Source: Aegilops tauschii subsp. strangulata (taxonomy: Eukaryota; Streptophyta; Magnoliopsida; Poales; Poaceae). Taken from it: a DNA stretch of 64,000 bases. The translations under genes were made by a program, and so were the position numbers. Where the stretch lies: the NCBI RefSeq assembly GCF_002575655.3, contig NC_053040.3, positions 459,406,780 through 459,470,779 on the forward strand, in the 5' to 3' direction. Shown piece by piece: positions 11,207 to 23,773 of this stretch. The notes beneath the pieces are model-generated. The model did no database searches, had not been told where the DNA came from, and worked only from the letters and a program-made list of their open reading frames with translations. The stretch's first letter is position 1; every line of letters begins with the position of its first letter.

Positions 11207-12489
11207 GTCTATGCGTAGTTTCTATGCACGAGTAGAACACAAGTTGTTGTGTGCGTTGATTTTGTTCAATTTGCTTACCGTTACTAGCCTTATCTTGATT
11301 CGGCGGCATTGTGGGATGAAGCGGCCCGGACCGACCTTACACGTACTCTCCGTGAGACAGGTTCCACCGACTGACATGCACTTGATGCATAAGGTGGCTA
11401 GCGGGTGTCTGTCTCTCCCACTTTAGTTGGATCGGATTCGATGAAAAGGGTCCTTATGAAGGGTAAATAGCAATTGGCATATCACTGTTGTGGCTTTTGC
11501 GTAGGTAAGAAACGTTCTTGCTAGAAACCCATAGCAGCCACGTAAAACATGCAACAACAATTAGAGGACGTCTAACTTGTTTTTGCAGGGTATGCTATGT
11601 GATGTGATATGGCCAAAAGGATGTGATGAGTTATATATATGTGATGTATGAGATTGATCATGTTCTTGTAATAGGAACCACGACTTGCATGTCGATGAGT
11701 ATGACAACCGGCAGGAGCCATAGGAGTTGTCTTAATTTATTGTATGACCTGCGTGTCAATGAAAAATGCCATGTAATTACTTTACTTTATTGCTAACCGT
11801 TAGCCATAGTAGTAGAAGTAATAGTTGGCGAGACAACTTCATGAAGACATGATGATGGAGATCATGGTGTCATGCCGGTGACGAAGGTGATCATGCCGCG
11901 CCTCGAAGATGGAGATCAAAAGGCGCAAGATGATATTGGCCATATCATGTCACTTTATGATTTGCATGTGATGTTTGTCATGTTTACATCTTATTTGCTT
12001 AGAACAACGGTAGCATAAATAAGATGATCCCTCGCAATAATTTCAAGAAAGTGTTCCCCCTAACTGTGCACCGTTGCGAAGGATCGTTGTTTCGAAGCAC
12101 CACATGATGATCGGGTGTGATAGATTCTAACGTTCGCATACAACGGGTGTAAGCCAGATTTACACATGCAAAACACTTAGGTTGACTTGACGAGCCTAGC
12201 ATGTACAGACATGGCCTCGGAACACAAGAGACCGAAAGGTCGAACATGAATCGTATAGCAGATACGATCAACATGAAGATGTTCACCGATGATGACTAGT
12301 CCGTCTCACGTGATGATTGGACACGGCCTAGTTGACTCGGATCATGTATCACTTAGATGACTAGAGGGATGTCTATGTGAGTGAGTTCATTAAATAATTA
12401 GATGAACTTAATTATCATGAACATAGTCAAAAGGTCTTTGCAGATTATGTCGTAGCTTACGCTTTAGTTCTACTGTTTAAGATATGTTC

Positions 12490-15400
12490 CTAGAGAAAAT
12501 TTAGTTGAAAGTTGATAGTAGCAATTATGCGGACTGGGTCCGTAAACTGAGGATTGTCCTCATTGCTGCACAGAAGGCTTATGTCCTTAATGCACCGCTC
12601 GATGTGCTGAGCCTCGAGCGTCGTTTGTGGATGTTGCGAACATCAAACATACACATTTTGATGACTACGTGATAGTTCAGTGCGTAATGTTAAAACGGTA
12701 TAGAATTGAGGCATCGAAGACGTTTTTGAAACGTCGCGGAACATATGAGATGTTTCAAGGGCTGAAATTGGGATTTTAGGCTCGTGCCCACGTCAAGAGG
12801 TGTGAGACCTCCGACAAGTTTCTTAAGCCTACAAACTAAGGGAGAAAAGCTCAATCGTTGAGCATGTGCTCAGATTGTCTGAGTACTACAATCGCTTGAA
12901 TCGAGTGGGAGTTGTCTTCCAGATGAGATAGTGATGGTTCTCCAAAGTCACTGCCACCAAGCTACTAGAGCTTCGTGATGAACTATAACATATCAGGGAT
13001 AGATATGATGATCCTTGAGCTATTCGCAATGTTTGACACCGCAAAAGTAGAAATCAAGTAGGAGCATCAATTGTTGATGGTTAGTAAAACCACTGGTCTC
13101 AAGAAGGGCAAGGGCAAGAAGGGATACTTCATGAAACGGCAAATCAGTTGCTGGTCTAGTGAAGAAACCCAAGGTTGAACCCAAACTGACACTAAGTGCT
13201 TCTGAAATGAGGGGAACGGTCACTGAAGCAGAACTGCCCTAGATACTTCGTAGATGAGAAGGCTGGCAAGGTCGACAGAAGTATATTGGATATACATTAT
13301 ATTAATGTGTACTTTACTAGTACTCATAGTAGCACCAGGGTATTAGATACCGGTTCGGTTGCTAAGTGTTAGTAACTCGAAATAAAAGCTGCGGAATAAA
13401 CGGAGACTAGCTAAAGATGAGATGACGATATGTGTTGGAAGCGTTTCCAAGGTTGATGTGATCAAGCATCGCATGCTCCCTCTACCATCGAGATTGGTGT
13501 TAAACCTAAATAATTGCTATTTGGTGTTTGCGTTGAGCATAGACATGATTGGATTATGTTTATCGCAATATGGTTATTCATTTAAGGAGAATAATGGTTA
13601 CTCTTTTTATTTGAATAATACCTTCAATGGTCTTGCACCTAAAATGAATGGTTTATTGAATCTCGATCGTAGTGATACACATGTTCATGCCAAAAGATAT
13701 AAGATAGTAATGATAGTACCACATAATTATGGCACTACTATTTGAGTCATATTGGGATAAAACGCATGAAGAAGCCCATGTTGATGGATCTTTGGACTCA
13801 CACGTTTTTGAAAAGATTGAGACATGCGAACCATGTCTATTGGTATATATGCATGAAGAAACTCCATACAGATGGATCATTTGGACTCACTTGATTTTGA
13901 ATCACTTGAGACATGCAAATCATACCACATGGGCAAGATGACTGAAAGGCCTCATTTTCAGTGAGATGGAACAAGAGAGCAACTTGTTGGAAGTAATACA
14001 TTTTGATGTGTGCAGTCCAATGAGTGTTGAGGCACGTAGTGGATATCGTTATGTTCTTACTTCACAGATGATTTGAGTAGATGCTAAGTATATTTACTTG
14101 ATGAAACACAAGTCTGAATTATTGAAAGGTTCAAGTATTTTCAGAGTGAAGTTGAAGATCGTCGTGACAAGAGGATAAATGTCTATGATATGATCATAGA
14201 GATGAATATCTGAGTTACGAGTTTGGCACACAATTAAGACATTGTGGAAATTGTTTCACGACTAATACCGCCTGGAACACCATAGTGTGATGGTGTGTCC
14301 GAACATCATAACTGCACCCTATTGGATATAGTGCATACCATGATGTCTCTTATCAAATTACCACTATCGTTTATGGGTTAGGCATTAGAGACAACCGCAT
14401 TCACTTTAAATAGGGCACCACACGATTCCGTTGAGACGACACCGTATGAACTATGGTTTAGAGAAACCTAAGCTGTCGTTTCTTAAGAGTTTGGGGCTGC
14501 GATGCTTATGTGAAAAAGTTTCAGGCTGATAAGCTCGAACTCAAAGCGGATAAATGCATCTTCATAGGACACCCAAAAACAGTTGGGTATACCTCCTGTC
14601 TCAGATCCGGAAGCAAAAGGGATTGTTTCTAGAATCGGGTCCTTTCTCGAGGAAAAGTTTCTCTCGAAAGAATTGAGTGGGAGGATGGTGGAGACTTGAT
14701 GAGGTTATTGAACCGTCACTTCAACTAGTGTGCAGCAGGGCACAGGAAGTTGTTCCTATGGAGCCTACACCAATTGAAGTGGAAGTTGATGATAGTGATC
14801 ATGAAACTTCAGATCAAGACACTGCCAAACCTCGTAGGTTGACAAGGATGCGTACTACGTCATAGTGGTACGGTAATCATGTCTTGGAAGTCATGTTGCT
14901 AGACAACAATGAACCTACGAACTATGGAGAAGCGATGGTGGGCCCGGATTCCGACGAATGACTCGAGGCCATAAAATCCTAGAGGATCCATGTATAAAAA
15001 CAAAGTATAGACTTTGGAAGAACTACTTGATGGTCGTAAGGCTGTTGGGTACAGATGGATTTTAAAAGGGAAAACGTACAAGGATGGTAAGTATCACCAT
15101 TAGGAAAGCTCGACTTGTCGTTAAGATGTTTTCCGACAAGTTCAAGGAGTTGACTACGATGAGACTTTCTCACTCGTAGCGATGCTAAGAGTCTGTTGGA
15201 ATTATATTAGCAGTTACTGCATTATTTATGAAATCTTGCAGATAGGATGTCAAAAAACATTGTTTCCTCGACGATTTTCTTGAGGAAAGGTTGTATGTGA
15301 TACAACCAGAAGGTTTTGTCAATCCTGAAAGATGCTAACAAGTATGCAAAGCTCCAGCGATCCTTCTAAGGACTGGAGTAAGCATCTCGGAGTTGGAATA

Positions 15401-16110
15401 TGTGCTTTGATGAGATGATCAAAGATTTTGGGTTTATACAAAGTTTATGAGAAACTTGTATTTCCAAAGAAGTGAGTGGGAGCACTATAGAATTTCTGAT
15501 GAGTATATGTTGTTGACATATTGTTGATCGGAAATGATGTAGAATTTCTGGAAGGCATATAGGGTTGTTTGAAAAGTGTTTTTCAATGGAAAACCTGGAT
15601 TAAGCTACTTGAACATTGAGCATCAAGATCTATAAGGATAGATCAAAAACGCTTAATAGTACTTTCAAATGAACACATACCGTGACAAGATTTTGAAGGA
15701 GTTCAAAATAGATCGGCAAAGAAGGAGTTCTTGGCTGTGTTATAAGGTGTGAGTATTGAGTAAGACTCAAGACCTGACCACGGCAGAAGAGAGAGAAAGG
15801 ACGAAGGTCGTCCCCTATGATTTAGACGTAGGCTCTACAGTATGCTATGATGTGTACCGCACCTGAAGTGTGCCTTGCCCTGAGTTAGTCAAGGGGTACA
15901 AGAGTGATCCAGGAATGGATCACAGGACGGCAGTCAAATTTGTCCTTAGTAACTAGTGGACTAAGGAATTTTCTCGATTATGGAGGTGGTAAAAGAGTTC
16001 GTCGTAAAGGGTTACGCCGATGCAAACTTTGACACTAATCTGGATGACTCTTAGTAGTAGACCGGATTCATATAGTAGAGCAGTTATTTGGAATAGTTCC
16101 AAATAGCGCG
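12490..16110 (+). pseudogene. copia-1 gag-pol remnant
   Basis: No long ORF survives, but short blocks identify the gene order. Gag: SNYADWVRKLRIVLIAAQKAY near 12520. Integrase: a VEARSGYRYVLTS-like block and LMKHKSELL near 14020..14130. RT: KAVGYRWILKGK near 15040 and VDILLIGNDVEFL near 15515, where the usual YVDD has decayed. RNase H: KGYADANFDTNLDDS near 16005. The order gag-INT-RT-RH is Ty1/copia. Numerous stops and frameshifts lie throughout, many more than expected from the young LTRs. Movement must have used proteins from another element. Confidence 0.85.
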
Positions 16111-16282
16111 TGGTAGCTGCATCTAGGAGATGACATAGAGATTTGTAAAGCACACACGGATCTAAAAGGATTTAGACCCATTGACTAATAACCTCTCTCA
16201 CAAGCGAGATATGATCAAACCCAATAGGTGTTGGATTCATTACAATCACATAGTGATGTGAACTAGATTATTGACTCTAGTG

Positions 16283-16294
16283 CAAGTGGGAGAC
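16283..16294 (+). promoter_or_regulatory. copia-1 polypurine tract
   Basis: CAAGTGGGAGAC directly precedes the 3' LTR and would prime plus-strand DNA synthesis. The same tract is seen in copia-2 at 21967..21978 on the minus strand. Confidence 0.8.
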
Positions 16295-18070
16295 TGTTGG
16301 AAATATGCCCTAGAGGCAATAATAAAATGGTTATTATTATATTTCCTTGTTCATGATAATTGTCTATTGTTCATGCTATAATTGTGTTATCCGGAAATCG
16401 TAATACATGTGTGAATACATAGACCACAACATGTCCCTAGTGAGCCTCTAGTTGACTAGCTCGTTGATCAATAGATGGTTATGGTTTCCTGACCATGGAC
16501 ATTGGATGTCATTGATAACGGGATCACATCATTAGGAGAATGATGTGATGGACAAGACCCAATCCTAAGCATAGCACAAGATCGTGTAGTTCGTCTGCTA
16601 GAGCTTTTCTAATGTCAAGTATCATTTCCTTAGACCATGAGATTGTGCAACTCCTGGATACCGTAGGAATGCTTTGGGTGTACCAAACGTCACAACGTAA
16701 CTGGGTGGCAATGAAGGTGCACTACAGGTATCTCCGAAAGTGTCTGTTGGGTTGGCACGAATCGAGACTGGGATTTGTCACTACGTATGACGGAGAGGTA
16801 TCTCTGGGCCCACTCGGTAATGCATCATCATAATGAGCTCAATGTAACTAAGTAGTTGGTCACGGGATCATGCATTACGGAACGAGTAAAGTGACTTGCC
16901 GGTAACGAGATTGAACGAGGTATTGGGACACCGACGATCGAATCTCGGGCAAGTAACATACCGATCGACAAAGGGAATTGTATACGGGATTGATTGAATC
17001 CCCGACATCGTGGTTCATCCGATGAGATCATCGTGGAACATGTGGGAGCCAACATGGGTATCCAGATCCCGCTGTTGGTTATTGGCCGGAGAGATGTCTC
17101 GGTCATGTCTGCATGATTCCCGAACCCGTAGGGTCTACACACTTAAGGTTCGATGACGCTAGGGTTATAGGGAATAGATATATGTGGTTACCGAATGTTG
17201 TTCGGAGTCCCGGATGAGATCCCAGATGTCATGAGGAGTTCCGGAATGGTCCGGAGGTAAAGAATAATATATAGGAAGTGAGGTTTTGGCTACCGGAAGA
17301 GTTTCGGGCGTCACTGGTAATGTACCGGGACCACCGGAGGTTCCGGGGGTCCACCGAGAGGGGCCACCAGCCCGGGAGGCTTGCATGGGCCAAGAGTGGG
17401 AAGGGGCCAGCCCCTGAGTGGGCTGGTGCACCTCCCACCAGGGCCCAAGGTGCAGCTGGGAGGGGAAAGGGGGAAACCCTAGGCGCAGATGGGCCTAAGG
17501 CCCACCCTAGGGCGCGCCCCCCTCTCTCCCCCTCTTGGCCGCCCCCCCTCCATCCAATCTAGGGCTGCCGCCCCCTAGGGGTGGGAACCCTAGAGGGGGC
17601 GCACCCTCCTCCCCTCCTCCTATAAATAGTGGGGGTTTTGGGGCTGCCATAGACATGAGTCTCCCCCTCTCTTGGCGCAGCCCTACCCCTCTCCCTCCTC
17701 GTCTCTCGCAGTGCTTGGCGAAGCCCTGCTGGAGTGCCACGCTCCTCCATCATCACCATGCCATTGTGCTGCTGCTGGACGGAGTCTTCCCCAACCTCTC
17801 CCTCTCCCTTGCTGGATCAAGGCGCGGGAGACGTCACCGGGCTGCATGTGTGTTGAACGCGGAGGCACCGTTGTTCGGTGCTTAGATCGTCTTCGGCCGC
17901 GATCTGAATCGCTTCGTGTACGACTCCACCGACCGCGTTCTTGCAACGCTTCCGCATCGCAATCTTCAAGGGTATGAATATGCACTCCCCTCTCTCTCGT
18001 TGCTAGTTATTCCATAGACTGATCTTGGTGATGCGTAGAAAATTTTGAATTTCTGCTACGTTCCCCAACA
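16295..18070 (+). repeat. copia-1 3' LTR
   Basis: 1776 bp; TATA copy at 17621..17628. The differences from the 5' LTR are mostly transitions and cluster around CpG sites in 17200..17350. Confidence 0.97.
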
Positions 18071-20236
18071 CCGCATACTCCTCGGGATCTTTTCGTCTGG
18101 AGTCTAAGACGGTTACTTCTCCCCGCTCAAGCTTAATCTCTAGGAGAATAAAGTGGAACCTGTGCACGCATGCATAACTCATTAGTTACATTACTATAAC
18201 CTCGAGTAATAAGGGAAACCGAATGCGCACAAGACAGTAACACTCACTTGAAGTTGTAAGGAAAGAGCATTTTATCTTTGCTTTGATTTTTGAGCAATGA
18301 TTGTAGCAAGTTGACCTCGGTTTCTGAGACAATGTGTTTGACCGTAAATTCATGTATGACATTTGGGTTAATGAACCCAATGTCATAGATTTGTGCTTTT
18401 CTCCATTCGACAATCTTCAATCTGCATAATATAGTGAGGATAATTATATATACACGCAATGAAAGAGCTGAGCTATATATAGAGACTTAATTACAGAAAG
18501 TAGTACTTACAGACAGTAGCAACCCGCAAGTGATTTGTCGAGGGCCTTTTGATTGTAGAACTAGAAAAACTCGACAAAATCAACAGTTAACAAATCTTGT
18601 CCAATGAAGTCGTGGTCATCTTTAATTCTCATCGTCAAAGCATCATTCCCAGACTCGCTGCAGGTTTTCATGTACCATTGATGGAATCTTCGCATCATCG
18701 TTGTTAGAGAAGGACTTCCATCTTTGACGAGAGGCTTCCCGTACTGGTATCTGAATTCGTCCACCTCCATTGTATCAAAATGTACATCGTCGCCCAGGTA
18801 ATCACCAGGATTGGTACCGGGCACCATCCCCGGCAGATTTGCGACGATATCGCTAGACACATTGAGCGGGGGGCACGATTGGTTCGCCTGTTCGCCGAGC
18901 TGGGGAATTTTTTTCCCACTTCTTCGTTCTTCTAACCTTTTGTCACTTGAAGTAGTTCCCGACCGGCGCGGATCTTCCAATGTCTTTTTAAGACAGCGGA
19001 CATGGTTGTCATCCGGCGGAGGCGGTGATGGTCGCTTCAGGGCATCGATAGTGCACTTCAATTTCACCAGATCTATCTTCTCCTCCGGAGGTGGATGTTT
19101 CATAGATCTTCGCGTTTCAAAGAAGTCCCTCACTTGGGCTTCACAGATCTTCGCGTTTTCCTCCATGGTCATCTCATATGGTAACTTCTCTAGATGCTTG
19201 AGAGATGGACCGCATCTGTATTGCCTCCCGCCTCTGGTTGTACTACTAGACGCCGGAGCAGCGGCGTCTCTCTTTCGTTGCTGCTGACGAGTAGTAGAAG
19301 GAGGCGGAGTGCTCCGACGCGCCGGAGCAGCCGGAGCGATGGCGTCTGTCTTCCGCCGTTGCTGACAAGGCGGAGGAGGAGGCAGGCTGCTGGGACACGC
19401 CGGAGCAAGCGGAGAAGGAGGCGGAGTGCCGGCCTCACACGCCGAAGTAGCTGGAGAAGGAGGCGGAGTGTCCTGATCACTCGCCGGAGGAGGCGGAGTG
19501 CCCTGACTCGCCGGAGGAGGAGGTGTCCAGTTCGGAAGCTTGATGTGCTCCTTCCACCATAGACATGGAGTCTTCAGAGCAAGACCCAGCCGAGTCTCCC
19601 CTTCACCTGTAGGTTGGTCAAGCTCGAGGTCCTCAAATCCCTCCGTTACTTCATCCACCATCACGACAGCATAGCCATGTGGAATCGGACGGAAGTGAAA
19701 AGTTCCGTCGGGTTGAGGAGGTGCAACAGAGCCGACAGCTGCCTTGACTTTGAGGTTCTGCCATTGCGTCATAAGCTGGCAATGTTGAGCCTCCGTGATA
19801 GCATCCACGGGGTAGCTAGGAGCCATGAAGTCAGGCTGCTGAACGAGCTCGGTGGAAGCCACGTTGCTTCTCCGCTGAGATGGCGGGGTAGCTTCTGGGG
19901 TAGCTCCGGCAGCTCGCTGGCTCTCAACTTGTTCCTCTAGCATTTGTACTCTTGCATTCAGCTTCTGCATTTCGTTGAGCTCCAGTTTCCTCTTCCTCTC
20001 CCGGGTTTTGTAACTGCCTGAGCCGGGAAACCCAACCTTCCACGCAACGGAGCCTGGCGTACCTCGTGTTCGTCCAGGGTGCTCAGGATTCCCGAGGGCC
20101 TCTGTCAGCTCGCCGTTCTCTCTGTTGGGAATGAACGTCCCTTGCTGCGCTGCGGCAATACACTTCTGAAGCTTCTTGACGGGTATTGCTAGTTGCTCGT
20201 CCGTCCAAACGCGCTTCCCTGTTTCAGGGTCCAAGG

Positions 20237-21966
20237 TGTTGGGGAACGTAGTAATTGAAAAAAATTCCTACGATCACGCAAGATCTATCTAGGAGAAGCA
20301 TAGCAATGAGCGGGGAGAGTGTGTCCACGTACCCTCGTAGACCAAAAGCGGAAGTGTTTAGTAACGCGGTTGATGTAGTCGAACGTCTTCACGATCCAAC
20401 CGATCCAAGTACCGAACATACGGAACCTCCGTGTTCAGCACACGTTCAGCACGATGACGTCCCTCGAGCTCTTGATCCAGTTGAGGACGAGGGAGAGTTT
20501 CGCCAGCACGACGGCGTGGCGACGGTGATGATGAAGTTACCGGCGCAGGGCTTCACCTAAGCACTATGACGATATGACCGAGGTGTTAAACTATGGAGGG
20601 GGGCACCGCACACGGCTAAGACAATTGATCTTATGTGTTCTAGGGTGCCCCTGCCTTCGTATATAAAGGAGGAGAGGGGGAGGCTGGCCGGCCCCTGTAG
20701 GGCGCGCCAAGAGAGAGGAGTCCTACTATGACTCCAAGTCCTAGTAGGATTCCACTTGGTGGAAGGGGGGAGAAGGAAGGAGAGGGAGAGGGAGTAGGAA
20801 AGGGGGCGCCGCCCCCTTCCACTAGTCCAATTCGGATTGCTAAGGGGGGCGTGCGGCCTGCCCCTTGTGGCCCTCCTCTCTCTTCACTAAGGCCCATGAA
20901 GGCCCATTAGTTCCCCCGGGGGGTTTCGATAACCCTCCGACACTCCGATAGTTACTTGGTACCTCTCGGAACTTATCCGGTGTCCGAATAACATCGTCCA
21001 ATATATCATTCTTTATGTCTCGACCATTTTGAGACTCCTCGTCATGTCCTTGATCTCATCCGGGACTCCGAACAAACTTCGGTCATCAAATCACATAACT
21101 CATAATACAAATCATCATCGAACGTTAAGCGTATGGACCCTACAGGTTCGAGAACTATGTAGACATGACCGAGACACATCTCCGGTCCATAACCAATAGC
21201 GGAACCTGGATGCTCATATTGGCTCCTACATATTCTATGAAGATCTTTATCGGTCAAACCGCATAACAACATATGTTGTACCCTTTGTCATCGGTATGTT
21301 ACTTGCCCGAGATTCGATTGTTGGTATTCTCATACCTAGTTCAATCTCGTTACCGGCAAGTCTCTTTACTCGTTTCGTAATGCATCATTCCGCAACTAAC
21401 TCATTAGTCACATTGCTTGCAATGCTTGTAGTGATGTGCATTATCGAGAGGGCCCAGAGATACCTCTCCGATACACGGAGTGACAAATCCTAATCTTGAT
21501 TTATGCCAACCCAACAAACACTTTCGGAGACACCTATAGAGCATCTTTATAATCACCCATTTACGTTGTGACGTTTGATATCACACAAGGTGTTCCTCCG
21601 GTATTCGGGAGTTGCATAATCTCATAGTCAGAGGAACATGTATATGTCATGAAGAAAGCAATAGCAATAAAACTAAACGATCATAATGCTAAGCTAACGG
21701 ATGGGTCTTGTCCATCACATCATACTCTAATGATGTGATCCCGTTCATCAAATGACAACACCGGTCTATGTCTAGGAAACTTAACCATCTTTGATTAACG
21801 AGCTAGTCAAGTAGAGGCGTACTAGGGACACTCTGTTTGTTTATGTATTCACACATGTACTATGTTTCCGTTTAATACAATTCTAGCATGAATAATAAAT
21901 ATTTATCATGATATAAGGAAATATAAATAACAACTTTATTATTGCCTCTAGGGCATATTTCCTTCA
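20237..21966 (-). repeat. copia-2 3' LTR
   Basis: 1730 bp with TG...CA ends. It is related to the copia-1 LTR over its first ~30 bases and last ~15 bases but otherwise clearly diverged, so it is a different subfamily. A TATA-like CTTTATATACG lies at about 20658..20668 on the minus strand. Confidence 0.93.
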
Positions 21967-21978
21967 GTCTCCCACTTG
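21967..21978 (-). promoter_or_regulatory. copia-2 polypurine tract
   Basis: On the minus strand, CAAGTGGGAGAC directly precedes the LTR. Confidence 0.8.
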
Positions 21979-22002
21979 CACTAGAGTCAATAATCTAGAT
22001 TA

Positions 22003-22517
22003 CATAGTAATGATTCTAACACCCATGGAGTCTTGGTGCTGATCATGTTTTGCTCGTGGAAGAGGCTTAGTCAACGGGTTTGCAACATTCAGATCCGTAT
22101 GTATTTTGCAAACTTCTATGTCTCCCTCCTTGACTAGATCGCGGATGGAATTGAAACATCTCTTGATGTGCTTGGTTCTCTTGTGAAACTTGGATCCTTT
22201 GCCAAGGCAATTGCTCCAGTATTGTCACAAAAGATTTTCATTGGACCCGATGTACTAGGTATAACACCTAGATCGGATATGAACTCCTTCATCCAGACTC
22301 CTTCATTTGCTGCTTCCGAAGCAGCTATGTACTCCGCTTCACACGTAGATCCCGCCACGACGCTCTGCATGGAACTGCACCAACTGACAGCTCCACCATT
22401 CAATATAAATACGTATCTGGTTTGCGACTTAGAGTCATCTGTATCAGAGTCAAAGCTTGCATCGACATAACCATTTACGACGAGCTCTTTGTCACCTCCA
22501 TAAACGAGAAACATATC
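22003..22517 (-). pseudogene. copia-2 pol C-terminus (RNase H), cut by insertion
   Basis: The minus strand encodes VNGYVDASFDSDTDDSKSQT, GAVSWCSSMQSVVAGSTCEAE, ASEAANEGVWMKEF and IFCDNTGAIALAK, which is the copia RNase H. It then shifts frame and continues as KRTKHIKRCFNSIRDLVKEGD and PLTKPLPRAKHDQH to a TAA near 22003. RNase H degrades the RNA strand during reverse transcription. The frameshift near 22200 makes this copy defective, and the upstream part is separated by the gypsy inserted at 22518. Confidence 0.9.
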
Positions 22518-23699
22518 TGTCGGTGTACAAAAGTAGGGGCACTTCTTTGTACCCCTTTACTTGTGCACGGGCAGTCGGAGCCGCGCGCCGCAGCCACACT
22601 AAATAGGGCAGAGGAGGGGAGCCGGAGAGGAACCAAAACACAAGATGGCCAAGGCAACCCCAAGGCCAAAAACACAAAGGACAGAAGGGTGAAGCAGGCT
22701 CCCCCGGCAAGACCCTTGCCGGGGGGCAGCCTCGGCAGCCCCGGCAAGAGCCTTGCCGGGGCGGCACACCCAACGCCAACAGAGTGAGCCACCCTTGAGC
22801 CCACGAGTTCCAAACCAACCAACTACATTGGAACTAGGGCTCGGGAGGCACCTCCATGGTGGCATGCAGATCTTTGTCAAGACCATAGATGTATGAGATC
22901 AGATGAGAACCAGAAGACGGCGACCCTCGGCGAGATCCTTGCCGAGGAGATCCACAAGACCCCCAGCAAGCACCTTGCCAGGGACGACTGCAACGCCATG
23001 GCAAGACCCTTGCCAGGCCCCCGGCAAGGCCCTTGCCGAGGGCGACAGCGGGGCCACGGCCAGGACCACGTCAACCAAGACTCCACCGCCGTCCCCAAGC
23101 AGCTGCTAGCTCAACCAACTGGGCAGGCACCTGCGTGGCGACAGGCAGCCCCTACGCCAACTCAGCAAGCGCCTGCGTGGTGGCATGCAGATCTTCGTGA
23201 AGACCCTACCACCGCGCCACCTCAGCTGCATGCCTGCCTACATGGCGCCGCATGCATCGCTAGCCTAGACGCGTGTCGAAGCAAGGCGAGGCGGCAACGA
23301 ACGGGACGGGCCTCGCTCCCGTCCCCGATAAAGCTAAGGGACACCTAAGCGACGCATTAAATGCGTCTTGTCCTGTAATAAGTGCGATAAGCTCACGCAC
23401 TGTAGACCTTTCCACCTCCTGTGTGCCACTGTGGCAACCCCTTTTGCCTATAAAAGGAGGCCCGAGGCGACCAGGAGAGGGATTCGGCTCTTTGGGAACT
23501 AGTCAGCCACCGTAGCTAGTTCGGAAGCTCGAGAACACTCAATACATCCACCAAAGCAGGACTAGGGTTTTACGCATCCTCGCAGCCCGAACCTGGGTAA
23601 ACGATCCTTGTGCTGGCTCTTGGACATGCTCTCCTCACAACCCGCCCGCCGACCGTAGGAGGGATTCCAGTGATCCCATAGGTGTCGTTCTCACCGACA
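22518..23699 (+). repeat. Tat-like gypsy 5' LTR
   Basis: 1182 bp, TGTCGGTG...CACCGACA. Contains many CCGGCAAG/CTTGCCGG half-palindromes, for example at 22710, 22750 and 22940..23040. The TATA box is at 23449. Confidence 0.95.
23449..23456 (+). promoter_or_regulatory. TATA box of Tat-like LTR
   Basis: TATAAAAG about 250 bp before the LTR end; suitable position for the genomic RNA promoter. Confidence 0.7.
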
Positions 23700-23773
23700 T
23701 CTTTGGCGCGCCAGGTAGGGGGCGCAGTTGTGAGAATCTGGTCTAGCAGTTAGCCTAGCAGTTCTTCGTCGCC
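23700..23773 (+). promoter_or_regulatory. Tat-like leader and putative primer-binding site
   Basis: After the LTR end comes TTTGGCGCGCCAGGTAGGGG, the expected place of the tRNA primer site. I cannot name the tRNA with confidence. A short leader runs to the gag ATG at 23774. Confidence 0.5.

Larger units (their letters stand above)
9413..18070 (+). mobile_element. BARE/Angela-type Ty1/copia retrotransposon, complete, TSD ccgca
   Basis: Two LTRs (9413..11189 and 16295..18070) start TGTTGG and end CCAACA, and flank a 5.1-kb body. The 5-bp target duplication ccgca is at 9408..9412 and 18071..18075. A degenerate Met-type primer-binding site (TGGCATCATGAG) follows the 5' LTR and a polypurine tract (AAGTGGGAGA) precedes the 3' LTR. 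The LTR start is the one shared by BARE1, WIS and Angela. It inserted into a C48 exon of CACTA-1. I count roughly 38 LTR differences (about 2%) by eye. Confidence 0.97.
8790..20236 (-). pseudogene. CACTA-1 second gene: proline-rich protein with C48/Ulp1-like protease domain, interrupted
   Basis: The minus-strand exons are 18511..20236, 18248..18421, 18071..18159 joined to 9386..9407 after removing copia-1, then 9235..9301, 9013..9112 and about 8790..8925. The first has a basic segment (SYKTRERKRKLE), a coiled coil (QMLEEQVESQ), WWKEHIKLPNW and a Pro-rich stretch. Later exons give DIGFINPNVIHEF, then FHFILLEIKLE (His), VLDSRRKDPEEYADMTRML (Asp) and GNDFCGYYVCEF (Cys), the full catalytic triad order of Ulp1/C48 peptidases. 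This gene type accompanies plant CACTA transposases; its role there is not settled. Damage: a TAG at 18561..18563 where the frame continues FYNQKALDKSL, one extra A in an A-run near 8880, and the two copia insertions. The upstream part is cut at 20237. Confidence 0.85.

Noticed and set aside
18811..19562. Plus-strand ORFs opposite the CACTA-1 gene
   Set aside because: Shadows of the proline-rich minus-strand exon.
22475..22886. ORFs within the gypsy LTR (and the matching ones at 63154..63755)
   Set aside because: They lie in LTR sequence, start upstream of the LTR boundary in different contexts, and show no conserved product.
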